From: Marivita sp003149565
Lineage (GTDB): Bacteria > Pseudomonadota > Alphaproteobacteria > Rhodobacterales > Rhodobacteraceae
Assembly (NCBI RefSeq): GCF_965216415.1
Contig: NZ_CBDCFU010000002.1
DNA length: 64,000 nucleotides
Direction: 5' to 3' (one strand)
The translations under genes were made by a program, and so were the position numbers. Shown piece after piece: positions 1-9,240 of this stretch. Below the pieces are notes generated by a model. It was not told where the DNA came from and made no database searches. It saw only the letters and a program-made list of their open reading frames with translations. How positions within the stretch are numbered: the first letter of the stretch is position 1; the number at the start of each line of letters is the position of its first letter.

Positions 1-786
1 TTCATGATCATGCCGGTCGCCGCGGAAAACATCCGTGACGCGGTGCGCATGGGGTCCGAAGTGTTCCACACGCTGAAAAAAGAGCTGTCGGCTGCTGGCA
101 TGTCCACCGGCCTGGGCGACGAAGGCGGCTTTGCTCCCGAACTCGGCTCAACCCGTGAGGCGCTGGATTTCATACTGAGATCCATCGAAAAAGCAGGATA
201 CACCCCTGGCGACGACATGATGCTGGCCCTCGATTGCGCCGCGACCGAATATTTCAAGGATGGCAAGTACGAGTTCAAGGGAGAAGGCAAATCGCTGACC
301 TCGGACGAGAATGTCGCCTACCTGCAGGCGCTGGTGAACGACTACCCGATCATCTCGATCGAAGACGGCATGTCCGAGGACGACTGGGACGGCTGGGCCA
401 TGCTGACCGAAGTGCTCGGAGAGCAGGTGCAATTGGTTGGCGACGACCTGTTTGTGACAAACCCGGCGCGTCTGGCCGATGGCATCGCCAAGGGCTGCGC
501 GAACTCCATGCTTGTCAAGGTCAACCAGATCGGCACCCTGACCGAAACGCTGAAGGCCGTCGATATGGCCCACCGCGCGCGCTATACCAACGTGATGTCG
601 CACCGCTCGGGCGAGACCGAGGACGCGACGATTGCCGACCTCGCTGTGGCCACAAATTGCGGTCAGATCAAAACCGGCTCGCTGGCGCGGTCCGACCGCT
701 TGGCCAAGTATAACCAGCTGATCCGCATCGAAGAGATGCTTGCAGAGACTGCTGAATACGCGGGACGGTCGATCCTGCGGGGATAG
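1..786 (+). CDS. eno: Enolase, C-terminal part (5' end outside window)
   Basis: Converts 2-phosphoglycerate to phosphoenolpyruvate in glycolysis, in the cytosol. The reading frame is open from base 1 (first codon TTC), so about 261 residues of a protein of roughly 425 are present. Visible family motifs are SIEDGMSEDDW (metal-binding acidic region), VGDDLFVTN, LVKVNQIGTLTET (catalytic lysine region) and SHRSGETED near the C-terminus. The order and spacing are those of a normal bacterial enolase. The gene is followed by a GC-rich intergenic repeat and by ccmE on the opposite strand (convergent). The assignment is secure; only the start is missing. Confidence 0.97.
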   Translation, partial: FMIMPVAAENIRDAVRMGSEVFHTLKKELSAAGMSTGLGDEGGFAPELGSTREALDFILRSIEKAGYTPGDDMMLALDCAATEYFKDGKYEFKGEGKSLTSDENVAYLQALVNDYPIISIEDGMSEDDWDGWAMLTEVLGEQVQLVGDDLFVTNPARLADGIAKGCANSMLVKVNQIGTLTETLKAVDMAHRARYTNVMSHRSGETEDATIADLAVATNCGQIKTGSLARSDRLAKYNQLIRIEEMLAETAEYAGRSILRG

Positions 787-820
787 ACCGTTTCGAATTT
801 TCCTTTGGAAAATCCGACAG

Positions 821-873
821 GCCGGGCGCTGCGCGCCCGGCTATTTTACGCATATTTGAGAAAAGAAGAAGAT
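821..873. repeat. Dispersed GC-rich intergenic repeat, divergent copy
   Basis: A GGGCGCTGCGCGCCC palindrome is followed by a TATTTGAGAAAAGAAGAAG tail. It resembles the copies near 9.1, 9.2, 14.2 and 35.4 kb but is the most diverged. It lies between the convergent 3' ends of eno and ccmE and may also act as a terminator. Confidence 0.5.
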
Positions 874-882
874 TGGGCGCGC

Positions 883-1338
883 TCAGCTGCCCGCGTCGGG
901 TTCTTTGTAGACGCCCTGTTCTTTCAGCGCGTCCACCACCTCGGTCGGCATGTATTCTTCATCATGTTTGGCAAGAATTTCTGAGGCTTCAAACACACCA
1001 TTGATGTAACGACCCGTGCCGACCATGCCTTCGTTCTCGGAAAAGAGGTCCGGCAACACTCCGGAATAGATCACAGGCACCGTCGCGCCTCCGTCCGTCA
1101 CACTGAAGGACACGGTCGATCCCTGCCCGCGCGTGATCGATCCTTCCGCAACCAAACCACCTATGCGGAACACTTCGTTAGGCGCAGGCGGCTCCGCCAT
1201 AACCTGGCTGGGCGAGCGGAAAAAGTTGATACCGTCGCGCATGCCATAGCCAATCAGAGCGGTCGATAGGATCAACGCCACTGTCGCAAGGGCAATCACC
1301 TGAATGCGGCGTTGTTTCTTTAACGATTTCAGCGCCAT
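883..1338 (-). CDS. ccmE: Cytochrome c-type biogenesis haem chaperone CcmE
   Basis: Periplasmic haem chaperone of system I cytochrome c maturation; it takes haem covalently and hands it to the CcmF/CcmH ligase. The 151-aa product has a short basic cytoplasmic start, one membrane anchor at about residues 12-32, and a periplasmic beta-barrel domain. The haem-attachment histidine is visible as H125 in KHDEEYMP, matching the family's H-x-x-x-Y motif. Length is typical. It lies downstream of argC on the same strand, separated by a perfect hairpin (1449-1476), so it is probably transcribed separately. Confidence 0.95.
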   Translation of the reverse strand: MALKSLKKQRRIQVIALATVALILSTALIGYGMRDGINFFRSPSQVMAEPPAPNEVFRIGGLVAEGSITRGQGSTVSFSVTDGGATVPVIYSGVLPDLFSENEGMVGTGRYINGVFEASEILAKHDEEYMPTEVVDALKEQGVYKEPDAGS

Positions 1339-1448
1339 GGCGTCCTCCCGAAAAAACCTGATCTAATATATACACGCAAAGCGCGTTCGGGAACTGCGGC
1401 AGATCAATTTGCCGCAGTCTGCGTCGATTTTTTCTTAACCTCACACAA

Positions 1449-1476
1449 CCAAGATTCTTCGTACGAAGAATCTTGG
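1449..1476 (-). terminator. Perfect 28-nt palindrome after argC
   Basis: Thirteen base pairs (CCAAGATTCTTCG against its complement) close on a TA centre. It lies 17 nt beyond the argC stop. There is no strong T-run, so it may be a factor-assisted terminator or an mRNA 3'-end stabiliser. It resembles the hairpins at 12901-12942 and 36847-36888. Confidence 0.5.
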
Positions 1477-1492
1477 CGCCGCTCATAAAATT

Positions 1493-2521
1493 TTAGGGGA
1501 AGCACGGAGCCAGCATCAAACCAGCCGTTTCCTCCAGACCCAGCATCAGGTTGGCGTTCTGCAAGGCCTGACCCGACGAGCCCTTGGTCAGGTTGTCCAA
1601 GGCTGCGACAATGATCGCCCGTCCGTCGATCCGATCACCGGTCACACCGATATGGCAGAAATTCGATCCACGCACATGGTGCGTCGATGGCGTCTCACCA
1701 AAGGGCAGCACTTCGATGAAAGGCTCAACCGCATAAGCCTTACTCAGCGCGTCATGCACCGCCTGGGCATCTCCACTGACATAACAGGTGGCGAGGATCC
1801 CCCGGTTCGCCGGAATCAGGTGCGGCGTGAACTGCACACGCACCTCTTCGCCCGCCAAGGCACTGAACTCCTGATCGAACTCCCCCAGATGCCGGTGCGT
1901 GCCACCAACCGCATAGGCGTTCGTACCTTCGGACAACTCGGCATGCAGCAGGTTTTCCTTGAGCGCCCGCCCCGCCCCCGACACGGCACATTTCAGGTCG
2001 AGGATGATGTCTTTGAGCCCGATCACCTTGTCACCGATCAACGGACGCAGGATGTACTGACCGGTCGCCGCATTGCAGCCGGTGCCCGCAACCAGCCGTG
2101 CCTGGCGGATTGCGTCGCGGTAGAACTCGGTCAGGCCATAGACCGCCTCTTTCTGCATCTGGACTGCCGCATGAGGGTTCCCGTACCATTTCTCGTACTC
2201 TGCGGGATCGCGCAGGCGGAAATCGGCAGACAGATCCACGATCTTCAGATGCGTAGGGAGTTTTGAGATCACCTCTTGGCTGGTCTTGTGCGGCAAGGCA
2301 CAGAAACACAGGTCAATGCCAGAAAAGTCGATCTCTTCCCATGTCACCAGCTGCGGCAGATCGAGATGGCGCAGGAACGGAAACACCTGCGCAATGGTCT
2401 GACCGGCCTTGGAATTCGCGGCCAGGGCGGCGATCTCCATGTCGGAATGGGTTGCGATGAGGCGCAGCAATTCGGCTCCGGTATAGCCGCTGGCGCCGAT
2501 GATGGCGATTTTACAGGTCAT
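1493..2521 (-). CDS. argC: N-acetyl-gamma-glutamyl-phosphate reductase
   Basis: Third step of arginine biosynthesis: NADPH-dependent reduction of N-acetyl-glutamyl phosphate to the semialdehyde, in the cytosol. The 342-aa protein has the N-terminal dinucleotide-binding GASGYTGAE (residues 9-17) and the catalytic cysteine C149 in GTGCNAATG. A late GSNFCHIGVTGD region is typical of this subfamily. The start is the first ATG, giving MTCKIAIIGASG. It is on the same strand as murI (49 bp apart) and the acyltransferase upstream, so a loose operon is possible. Confidence 0.96.
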   Translation of the reverse strand: MTCKIAIIGASGYTGAELLRLIATHSDMEIAALAANSKAGQTIAQVFPFLRHLDLPQLVTWEEIDFSGIDLCFCALPHKTSQEVISKLPTHLKIVDLSADFRLRDPAEYEKWYGNPHAAVQMQKEAVYGLTEFYRDAIRQARLVAGTGCNAATGQYILRPLIGDKVIGLKDIILDLKCAVSGAGRALKENLLHAELSEGTNAYAVGGTHRHLGEFDQEFSALAGEEVRVQFTPHLIPANRGILATCYVSGDAQAVHDALSKAYAVEPFIEVLPFGETPSTHHVRGSNFCHIGVTGDRIDGRAIIVAALDNLTKGSSGQALQNANLMLGLEETAGLMLAPCFP

Positions 2522-2570
2522 GTGGTCACTCCCAGTGACGGAATAGCTTGGCTCAGGATCGTTGAAAGGC

Positions 2571-3383
2571 TCAGGCGGCCTCGAACTGGATCCGTCGTCG
2601 CAGGAATTGCGTGGCGTGGTCGGACACGCGCTTCGGATCCCCCGTGGTCAGGAACATCGCATCCTCCCCCGAACCCTGCATGTTTGGATGACGGACAAGG
2701 TAGTCAGCGAGCGACTCGGCCACCAGATTGGCCTGGCTGTAGACCGCCACCTCGGGCCCAAGAGCATCCTGAAAGATCTCCTGCATCAGCGGGTAATGCG
2801 TGCATCCCAGAATAGCGGCCTGCGGGTTGGGCATCTTGCGCTTGAGCGCATCCACATGGGACCGCACCAGCGCTTCGGCCAGGATCATGTCGCCCTCTTC
2901 GATTGCATCCACCAGACCGCCACAGGCCTGTGCCTCAACATCGACACCGATGGCGCGGAAGGCCAGTTCGCGCTGAAAGGCACGGCTGCGCACAGTGGCC
3001 GGGGTCGCGAACAGTGCCACGTGCTGAACCGCCACTTCGCGCGGTGGAGAATTGTCGCCCCATTGCCGTTCGGTCAGCGCCTCGATCAAGGGCACAAATA
3101 CACCCAGTACCCGTTTGTCGCGCGGGATCCAGTTTTCCTGCATCCGCCGCAGGGCTGCCGCAGATGCGGTATTGCAGGCCAGAATCACCAGATCGCAGCC
3201 TGCGTCCCAAAGCCGTTCGGTTGCCGCACAGGTCAGAGTGTAAACGTCATCGGCATCGCGCACGCCATACGGCGCATGCTTGTTGTCGCCAAGATAGACG
3301 AAGGGCACATCGGGCAGACGCTTGGACACCGCGTCCAGCACCGTCAGCCCACCCAGACCGCTGTCAAATACGCCTACCGCCAT
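2571..3383 (-). CDS. murI: Glutamate racemase
   Basis: Makes D-glutamate for peptidoglycan. The sequence shows VGVFDSGLGGLTVL at the N-terminus and the two catalytic cysteines in ILACNTASA (about C70) and ILGCTHYPLM (about C194). The ATG at 3383 (MAVGVFDSG) is preferred over the in-frame ATG at 3398: a GAGGG Shine-Dalgarno-like sequence precedes it and family members start there, giving 270 aa. The acyltransferase gene stops... upstream on the same strand, with its end (3416) 32 bp before this start, so the two are probably co-transcribed. Confidence 0.94.
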   Translation of the reverse strand: MAVGVFDSGLGGLTVLDAVSKRLPDVPFVYLGDNKHAPYGVRDADDVYTLTCAATERLWDAGCDLVILACNTASAAALRRMQENWIPRDKRVLGVFVPLIEALTERQWGDNSPPREVAVQHVALFATPATVRSRAFQRELAFRAIGVDVEAQACGGLVDAIEEGDMILAEALVRSHVDALKRKMPNPQAAILGCTHYPLMQEIFQDALGPEVAVYSQANLVAESLADYLVRHPNMQGSGEDAMFLTTGDPKRVSDHATQFLRRRIQFEAA

Positions 3384-3415
3384 ACCGCCCTCGCGCATGT
3401 GGCAAGGGATGGCGT

Positions 3416-4228
3416 TCAGTCGCGCATCCGGTGCCGCTCTTCAAACTCAAAGCCGTAGTCGTAAGACGCGTACGGCGTTGGAGACAGCTCATACGTGGCT
3501 TTGCGCAGAAAATCCATCAGCTCTCGCGCGTCTTTTTTGCGGCTGTCGATTTCGTGCGCTGGGACCGGCGCACCGATGACGATCCGAACCGGGGTGTCGA
3601 TCCTTTTCTTGAACTCTTTGATCAGCAATCCCAAGCGCAGGGTCATGTGCAGATGGCTGGCCATCTGAAACAACCGACTGGTGTGACCGTCGAAATAGAT
3701 CGGCACCACGGTGGCATTGGATTTGGCGATCATCCGGGCGGTGAACCCGCGCCAGCCAGGGTCCATCGGGGTGGCAAAGGGGGTCGCGGCGGTAGAGACG
3801 GTGCCACCGGGAAAGACACCCATGCAGCCACCACCACGCAAATAGTCGAGTGCCACTTTGCGCGTTTGGATGTTCTGCGCGACGGCCTCTTTGGTTTCGT
3901 CGAAATTGACCGGCAGGATGATGCGGTCGAGGTTTTCGGCCTTGCGGAACACCTTGTGGGCCAGAATACGGAAATCGCCACGCGTGACAGACAGGATGCG
4001 GCCCAATATCAGACCATCCAGAATGCCGTAGGGATGGTTGGCGATCACGATCAGCGGGCCGGTTTGCGGGATGTTGTCGAGCGATCCGCCTACAACATCG
4101 AGGCTCAGGCCGTAGCGGTCGACCAAAACCTCCCAGAAATCGCGGCCTTGGGCAACCTCGTCCTGATAGCCCTCCGCACGTTTGATCAGGGTTAGACGGC
4201 CTGTCGCGTTTTCCATCAAGCGGATCAT
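3416..4228 (-). CDS. Lysophospholipid acyltransferase family protein
   Basis: Probable PlsC-like acyltransferase acting on membrane lipids. From the ATG at 4228 it is about 270 aa. The active-site block reads NHPYGILDG, in which His and Asp are separated by five residues rather than the usual four; this HX5D form occurs in a branch of the family. FPGGTVST is the second conserved block. A longer frame runs to a TTG at 4297 but lacks a ribosome site. It lies just upstream of murI on the same strand. Substrate cannot be told: glycerolipid and ornithine-lipid acylation are both possible. Confidence 0.8.
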   Translation of the reverse strand: MIRLMENATGRLTLIKRAEGYQDEVAQGRDFWEVLVDRYGLSLDVVGGSLDNIPQTGPLIVIANHPYGILDGLILGRILSVTRGDFRILAHKVFRKAENLDRIILPVNFDETKEAVAQNIQTRKVALDYLRGGGCMGVFPGGTVSTAATPFATPMDPGWRGFTARMIAKSNATVVPIYFDGHTSRLFQMASHLHMTLRLGLLIKEFKKRIDTPVRIVIGAPVPAHEIDSRKKDARELMDFLRKATYELSPTPYASYDYGFEFEERHRMRD

Positions 4229-4386
4229 CGCGCGGCCCGGTTTTGACCGGGCCGAAGACGCATAAGATATATCACGCGCAGCAGAACCTCTCACCAATCA
4301 CGCTCCGAGCAGAGGGGGTACGCCACATCGGCGCGTCACGGTCTATCCGAAAAACTGTAACAGGATCGTGACGGTTTAATGCCGCA

Positions 4387-7300
4387 TCACTCCGCTGCCT
4401 GTTTCAGCCCGGCTCCGCCGGATCGCAACACCGCGAGCAATTCTTCGCGGCGTTTCTCGGCTTTCGCCGCGTTGGCATGTTTGACCGGACCGAAGCCACG
4501 GATCTGCAATGGCAATTCAGCGAGGGCCACCAACGCGTCCATCGTCTCGGGCTTGGCCTTGGGCAACCACGTACGCATGTCCGCCTCATACTGCTTGATC
4601 AGCGCACGCTCCATGCGGCGCTCGACGGTACGTCCGAACGGGTCGAACACCGTGCCACGCAGCCATTTGAGTTTTGCCAAAAGGCCAAAGCTGCGCAGCA
4701 TCCCCTCGCCGTACTGCTTTTTCACCGGTCGCCCATCGGGCCCGGTTTTGGACAGCATCGGCGGGGCAAGATGGAAGGACATCTTGAAGTCGCCGCCGAA
4801 GTGCTCTTCTGCTTTGGCGCGGGTTTCGAGATGCAGGCGCGCCACCTCATATTCGTCTTTGTAGGCCAAGAGCTTGTGATAACCCTTCGCGACCGCCTCT
4901 TTCAGCCGGGTATCAGAGATACCGTCCAACAGCTTACGGTAGCGCTTGGCATATCGGGTACTTTGATATTTTACCAAATGGTCAAATCTGTAAGCGATCT
5001 TTTCCTCCAAGGTCTTCGGCACCCGCACCACATTCGGCGCCATGACCCGTTCCGCCTCCTCCGGATGCAGCACCGCCCAGCGGCCGATTTCGAAGGCGCG
5101 GATGTTTTTCTCCGCCGCAGCCCCGTTCAACTCAATAGCTTGCAGGATTGCGTCGCGGTTCAACGGCACCAGGCCGCGCTGCCACGCGGCGCCCAGAATC
5201 ATCATGTTTGAAAAGATCGAGTCGCCCAGCGTCGCCTTCGCAAGATCGGAAGCATCGAAAAGATCTAGCCTGTCCCGCAACCGCGCCTGAAGCGAGACGG
5301 TCAGCCGGTCGGTCGGCAGAGCGAATTCAGTGTTGCGGGTGAAGTCCCCGGTGATGATTTCGTGGCTGTTGACCACCCCACCCGTGCGACCCGTGCGCAT
5401 CAGACCCAACGTCTTGGCCCCGGCACTGACCACCAGGTCGCCACCGATCAAAGCGTCGGCCTCACCGGTTGCCACGCGGATGGCGCTGATGTCGCCGGGG
5501 GTGTTGGCAAGCCGAAGATGGATGTGCACCGCGCCACCCTTCTGGGCCAAACCCGCCATCTCCATCATGCCCGCGCCCTTGCCGTCGATCTGCGCCGCCT
5601 GTGCCAGCACCGCACCTATGGTGACAACACCCGTGCCCCCAACGCCGGTGATCACCACATTCCAGGTGCCATCAATATTCGGCAATTGAGGTTCTGGCAG
5701 ATCCGGCAGCTCAAGCGCCGTGGTCGCCGCCTTTTTTACCTGCGCGCCTTCCAGTGTCACAAAAGACGGACAAAATCCCTTGAGGCAGGAAAAATCCTTG
5801 TTGCAGGAGGACTGATCAATCGCCCGCTTGCGGCCCAGCTCGGTCTCTTTCGGCACGATCGACACGCAGTTCGACTGCACCCCGCAATCGCCACAACCTT
5901 CGCAGACATCCGTGTTGATGAACACGCGCTTGTCCGGGTCGGGAAACTGGCCCCGCTTGCGGCGGCGGCGCTTTTCGGCGGCACAGGTCTGAATGTAGAC
6001 GATGGCGCTGACGCCCTCGGTTTTTGCAAACTCCTCCTGCACAGTTTGCAAATCTGCGCGTTCCGCAAGTTCAACGCCTTGCGGAAAGGACTTGAGGTCC
6101 ACATCCTCTTTCTCGTCATAGACGACAGCAAGATGCTTGACCCCCATCGCGGTCAGTTCGGATGCGATCTGCTGCGGCGACAGACCACCATCGTTTTTTT
6201 GCCCCCCGGTCATGGCGACGGCATCATTGTAGAGGATCTTGTAGGTGATCGTCGTCCCGGCTGCGATGGCGGCCCGGATTGCCTGAACACCGGAGTGGTT
6301 GTAAGTGCCATCACCAATGTTCTGGAACACATGCGGTGTTTTCGAGAACAGCGATTCGCCGATCCAGTTTGCACCCTCAGCCCCCATATGGGTAAAGCCA
6401 AGCGTTTCCCGATCCATCCATTGAGCAAGGTAGTGGCACCCAATCCCCGCATAGGCACGGCTGCCCTCCGGGACCTTTGTAGAGCTGTTATGCGGGCAAC
6501 CGGAACAGAAATACGGCTGGCGGGCAGCGAGCTCTTTGGCATTGTCAGCTTTGCGCGCCTCATCAATGGCCTGCATCCCGGCTTTGATCCGGTCTGTGTT
6601 TCGGCCTTCCTCGATCAGAATCTCGCCCAGCTTGTCGGCAATCAGGATCGGGTCGAGCGCGCCGCGGGTCGGGAACAGCTCTGGCCCATGCATCGAGCCA
6701 GCCCCACCGCCTTTGTGCCAGCCCCAGACGCGGCGACCGCGGCGCTCGTCAAAGATGGCTTCCTTGATCTGAACTTCGATCAGCTTGCGCTTTTCCTCGA
6801 CGACAACGATCAGGTCGAGACCATCCGCCCAGTCGCTGAACCCCCGCATGTCGAGCGGCCAGGTCTGACCCACCTTATAGGTGGTGATGCCCAGTCGCTC
6901 GGCTTCATTTTCATCGATGCCCAGAAGCGACAACGCATGCACAAGATCGAGCCAGTTCTTGCCTGCCGCGACAAACCCGATCTTCGCCCCTGGCTTGCCC
7001 CAGACCCGCTTGTCGATCTTGTTGGCATGGGAGAATGCCTCGGCGGCAAAGCGTTTGTGGTCGATCATCCGCGCCTCTTGCGCATGCGTTGTGTCGATCA
7101 GACGGATATTCAGCCCACCCTCGGGCATATCAAAATCTGGCGTGACAAACGACATCCGGTCCGCGCGGGCATCGACCACCGAGGTCACTTCAACCGTGTC
7201 CTTCATTGTCTTGAGGCCAACCCACAGGCCGGAGAACCGCGACAGGGCAAAGCCATACAGCCCGTAGTCAAGGATCTCCTGCACCCCGGCGGGCGACACG

Positions 7301-7809
7301 ACCGGCATATAAGCGTCGATCATCGCCCATTCCGACTGGTGCAGCACGGTCGAGGATTCGCCCGTATGGTCATCGCCCATCGCCATCAGCACCCCGCCAT
7401 GCGGCGACGTACCGGCCATGTTGGCGTGTTTCATCGCATCGCCTGAGCGATCCACCCCCGGCCCTTTGCCGTACCACAGACCGAAGACACCGTCATAGCG
7501 CCCCTCGCCGCGCAGTTCGGCCTGCTGCGCACCCCAGAGCGCGGTCACTGCCAAGTCTTCGTTCAGGCCTTCCTTGAACGTCACGTTGGCCTCATTGAGG
7601 AAACGCTCGGCCCGGTGCATCTGCATATCCACAGCCCCGAGAGGAGAGCCGCGATATCCGGTGACATAGCCAGCCGTGTTCAGTCCCGCCGCTGCATCGC
7701 GGGCCTTCTGCATCAGCATCAACCGCACCAGCGCCTGCGTACCGCTCAGAAGAACGGGAGATTTCGTCAGGTCGAAACGGTCGTTCAGAGTGATCTGGGC
7801 TTTCGTCAT
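4387..7809 (-). CDS. Indolepyruvate:ferredoxin oxidoreductase, fused alpha-gamma-beta type
   Basis: A 1140-aa thiamine-diphosphate, iron-sulfur 2-oxoacid oxidoreductase. It probably decarboxylates aryl pyruvates such as indolepyruvate to acyl-CoA, passing electrons to ferredoxin. The N-terminal half has the pyrimidine- and TPP-binding domains, including FCSGCPHNSSTKVPEGSRA and NDAVAMTGGQ. The middle has an Fe-S cluster motif, CEGCGDCGVQSNC, followed by CNKDFSCLKGFCP. The last 450 residues are the gamma domain beginning VVITGVGGTGVVTIG. One long chain replaces the separate iorA and iorB of archaea, as is common in alphaproteobacteria. A LysR gene is divergent at 7975 and may regulate it. The exact 2-oxoacid is inferred from family name only. 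Confidence 0.9.
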   Translation of the reverse strand: MTKAQITLNDRFDLTKSPVLLSGTQALVRLMLMQKARDAAAGLNTAGYVTGYRGSPLGAVDMQMHRAERFLNEANVTFKEGLNEDLAVTALWGAQQAELRGEGRYDGVFGLWYGKGPGVDRSGDAMKHANMAGTSPHGGVLMAMGDDHTGESSTVLHQSEWAMIDAYMPVVSPAGVQEILDYGLYGFALSRFSGLWVGLKTMKDTVEVTSVVDARADRMSFVTPDFDMPEGGLNIRLIDTTHAQEARMIDHKRFAAEAFSHANKIDKRVWGKPGAKIGFVAAGKNWLDLVHALSLLGIDENEAERLGITTYKVGQTWPLDMRGFSDWADGLDLIVVVEEKRKLIEVQIKEAIFDERRGRRVWGWHKGGGAGSMHGPELFPTRGALDPILIADKLGEILIEEGRNTDRIKAGMQAIDEARKADNAKELAARQPYFCSGCPHNSSTKVPEGSRAYAGIGCHYLAQWMDRETLGFTHMGAEGANWIGESLFSKTPHVFQNIGDGTYNHSGVQAIRAAIAAGTTITYKILYNDAVAMTGGQKNDGGLSPQQIASELTAMGVKHLAVVYDEKEDVDLKSFPQGVELAERADLQTVQEEFAKTEGVSAIVYIQTCAAEKRRRRKRGQFPDPDKRVFINTDVCEGCGDCGVQSNCVSIVPKETELGRKRAIDQSSCNKDFSCLKGFCPSFVTLEGAQVKKAATTALELPDLPEPQLPNIDGTWNVVITGVGGTGVVTIGAVLAQAAQIDGKGAGMMEMAGLAQKGGAVHIHLRLANTPGDISAIRVATGEADALIGGDLVVSAGAKTLGLMRTGRTGGVVNSHEIITGDFTRNTEFALPTDRLTVSLQARLRDRLDLFDASDLAKATLGDSIFSNMMILGAAWQRGLVPLNRDAILQAIELNGAAAEKNIRAFEIGRWAVLHPEEAERVMAPNVVRVPKTLEEKIAYRFDHLVKYQSTRYAKRYRKLLDGISDTRLKEAVAKGYHKLLAYKDEYEVARLHLETRAKAEEHFGGDFKMSFHLAPPMLSKTGPDGRPVKKQYGEGMLRSFGLLAKLKWLRGTVFDPFGRTVERRMERALIKQYEADMRTWLPKAKPETMDALVALAELPLQIRGFGPVKHANAAKAEKRREELLAVLRSGGAGLKQAAE

Positions 7810-7974
7810 TCAACGCCTCCCCGCGCAAAATGGGCCTTCATGTTGCCATAAATTTAGGTCACAAAGACTGACCTTACCACAAATTTCTTTTGAAATTTCA
7901 GGGAAAGGTGAAGTTCTCGTTCATTAATTCCTTTGTGTCATGTAAAGCGGTCATAGCGATTGAAAGTGTACATG

Positions 7975-8880
7975 ATGGACTGGGACAAACTCAGAATATT
8001 TCACGCGGTTGCAGACGCGGGCAGCCTGACCCATGCTGGCGATGCACTGCACCTGTCGCAATCAGCGGTGTCCCGTCAAATCCGGGCGCTGGAGGATTCG
8101 CTGAACACGGTGCTGTTTCACCGCCATGCGCGCGGGCTGATTCTCACCGAACAGGGCGAATTGCTCTTTGACGCCACAAGGTCGATGAACAAACGGATTG
8201 AGGCCGCCACCGCACGCATCCGCGACAGCGAAGAAGAGGTGTTCGGCGAATTGCGCGTCACAACCACCATCGGCTTTGGCTCGCTTTGGCTCGCCCCGCG
8301 CCTGCCAAAACTCTACGAGAAATACCCGGACCTGAATATCGACCTCATGCTTGAGGAGCGTGTTCTCGATCTGCCGATGCGTGAGGCGGACGTGGCCGTG
8401 CGCATGAAGGAGCCGAGCCAGGCCGACCTCATTCGCAAGCGGTTGATGGCAATCCGCATGCGTCTCTACGCGTCACCGGACTACCTCGCCCAAAACGGCA
8501 CGCCCGAGAACATTGAAGATATCGCAAACCACCGACTGATCTGCCAGAATCCCCGCGCCGCACAAGTCAGCGCCGGCATGATGCTGGTGCAGCAGCTGTT
8601 GACCTACGACATACGGTCGACGCTGACGGTGAATAACTATTTCGGCGTGTTGCAAAGCGTGCTGTCAGGCCTGGGGATAGGGGTCTTGCCGGACTACATC
8701 ATCGAAGACTTCCCGACCGTACGACGCGTTCTGCCGGATGTGGAATCCGTCGAAGTCCCTGTTTTCCTAGCCTATCCAGAAGAGCTGCGACAATCAAAGC
8801 GCATCGCTGCCTTCCGAGATTTCGTTCAGGAAGAGATATTTGCCCACCGTCAGACCCGCAAAGCGCTAGAGGGCGAGTGA
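7975..8880 (+). CDS. LysR-family transcriptional regulator
   Basis: About 301 aa. The N-terminal winged helix reads WDKLRIFHAVADAGSLTHAGDALHLS..SAVSRQIRALE, followed by an effector-binding domain of periplasmic-binding-protein type. The frame opens at a TTG (7960), but two ATGs at 7972 and 7975 fit the family start better. It is divergent from the 2-oxoacid oxidoreductase gene, with 165 bp between them. Autoregulation plus control of that gene is the usual LysR arrangement and is inferred here. No ligand can be deduced. Confidence 0.9.
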   Translation: MDWDKLRIFHAVADAGSLTHAGDALHLSQSAVSRQIRALEDSLNTVLFHRHARGLILTEQGELLFDATRSMNKRIEAATARIRDSEEEVFGELRVTTTIGFGSLWLAPRLPKLYEKYPDLNIDLMLEERVLDLPMREADVAVRMKEPSQADLIRKRLMAIRMRLYASPDYLAQNGTPENIEDIANHRLICQNPRAAQVSAGMMLVQQLLTYDIRSTLTVNNYFGVLQSVLSGLGIGVLPDYIIEDFPTVRRVLPDVESVEVPVFLAYPEELRQSKRIAAFRDFVQEEIFAHRQTRKALEGE

Positions 8881-8946
8881 CCGCAAAATGTGTGACCCAT
8901 GCGCCTCACGCATAACGGGAATGACATAGCCAACACGCTAATCCTA

Positions 8947-8975
8947 TTGCGTTATCACAAAGCGATGACATATTC
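8947..8975 (+). promoter_or_regulatory. Possible sigma-70 promoter of a small RNA
   Basis: TTGCGT and ATATTC are separated by 17 bp and lie just before a hairpin-plus-terminator segment. The -10 is weak, so this is a suggestion only. Confidence 0.35.
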
Positions 8976-8979
8976 AGCA

Positions 8980-9063
8980 GACATGAGATGTAGCGCTAAG
9001 TTGCGCATCATTTTCATACCTCCCTGTTGGACTTCGGCCGAGCTTTTGCTCGGCCTTTTTTTA
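8980..9063 (+). ncRNA. Candidate trans-acting small RNA
   Basis: About 84 nt between the LysR gene and purL. It has an imperfect 5' hairpin (GATG-TA-GCGC against GCGCATC), then a single-stranded stretch with CATACCTCCCTGTTGG, then a strong intrinsic terminator. The CCTCCC is an anti-Shine-Dalgarno-like seed of the sort used by alphaproteobacterial small RNAs. No open reading frame of note fits. A promoter-like sequence lies just upstream. The family was not recognised. Confidence 0.45.
9036..9063 (+). terminator. Rho-independent terminator
   Basis: GGCCGAGC-TTTT-GCTCGGCC is an 8-bp perfect stem directly followed by a run of seven T's. It is the strongest terminator in the first 10 kb and ends the candidate small RNA. 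Confidence 0.85.
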
Positions 9064-9144
9064 TTTTTTGTAAGATTGACCGTTCTTCGTTCGATAACGG
9101 AGCCGCGCGTCGACCCATCCTGTTGCAACGCCTCCAGCCTCGTA

Positions 9145-9205
9145 GGGGGCGCTGCCCCCGTCGCGCAAAGCGCGACTCCCCCGAAGTATTTTCGAACCAG
9201 AGAAG
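9145..9205. repeat. Dispersed GC-rich intergenic repeat, copy 2
   Basis: GGGGGCGCTGCCCCC, then TCGCGCAAAGCGCGA, then CCCCCGAAGTATTTTCGAACC and AGAGAAG. It is nearly identical, in inverse orientation, to the copy at 35351-35410. It is non-coding and lies in the 530-bp gap before purL. Confidence 0.75.
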
Positions 9206-9240
9206 TCATGATCTGCGAGCCTCGCCGGACCAAGCCCATC

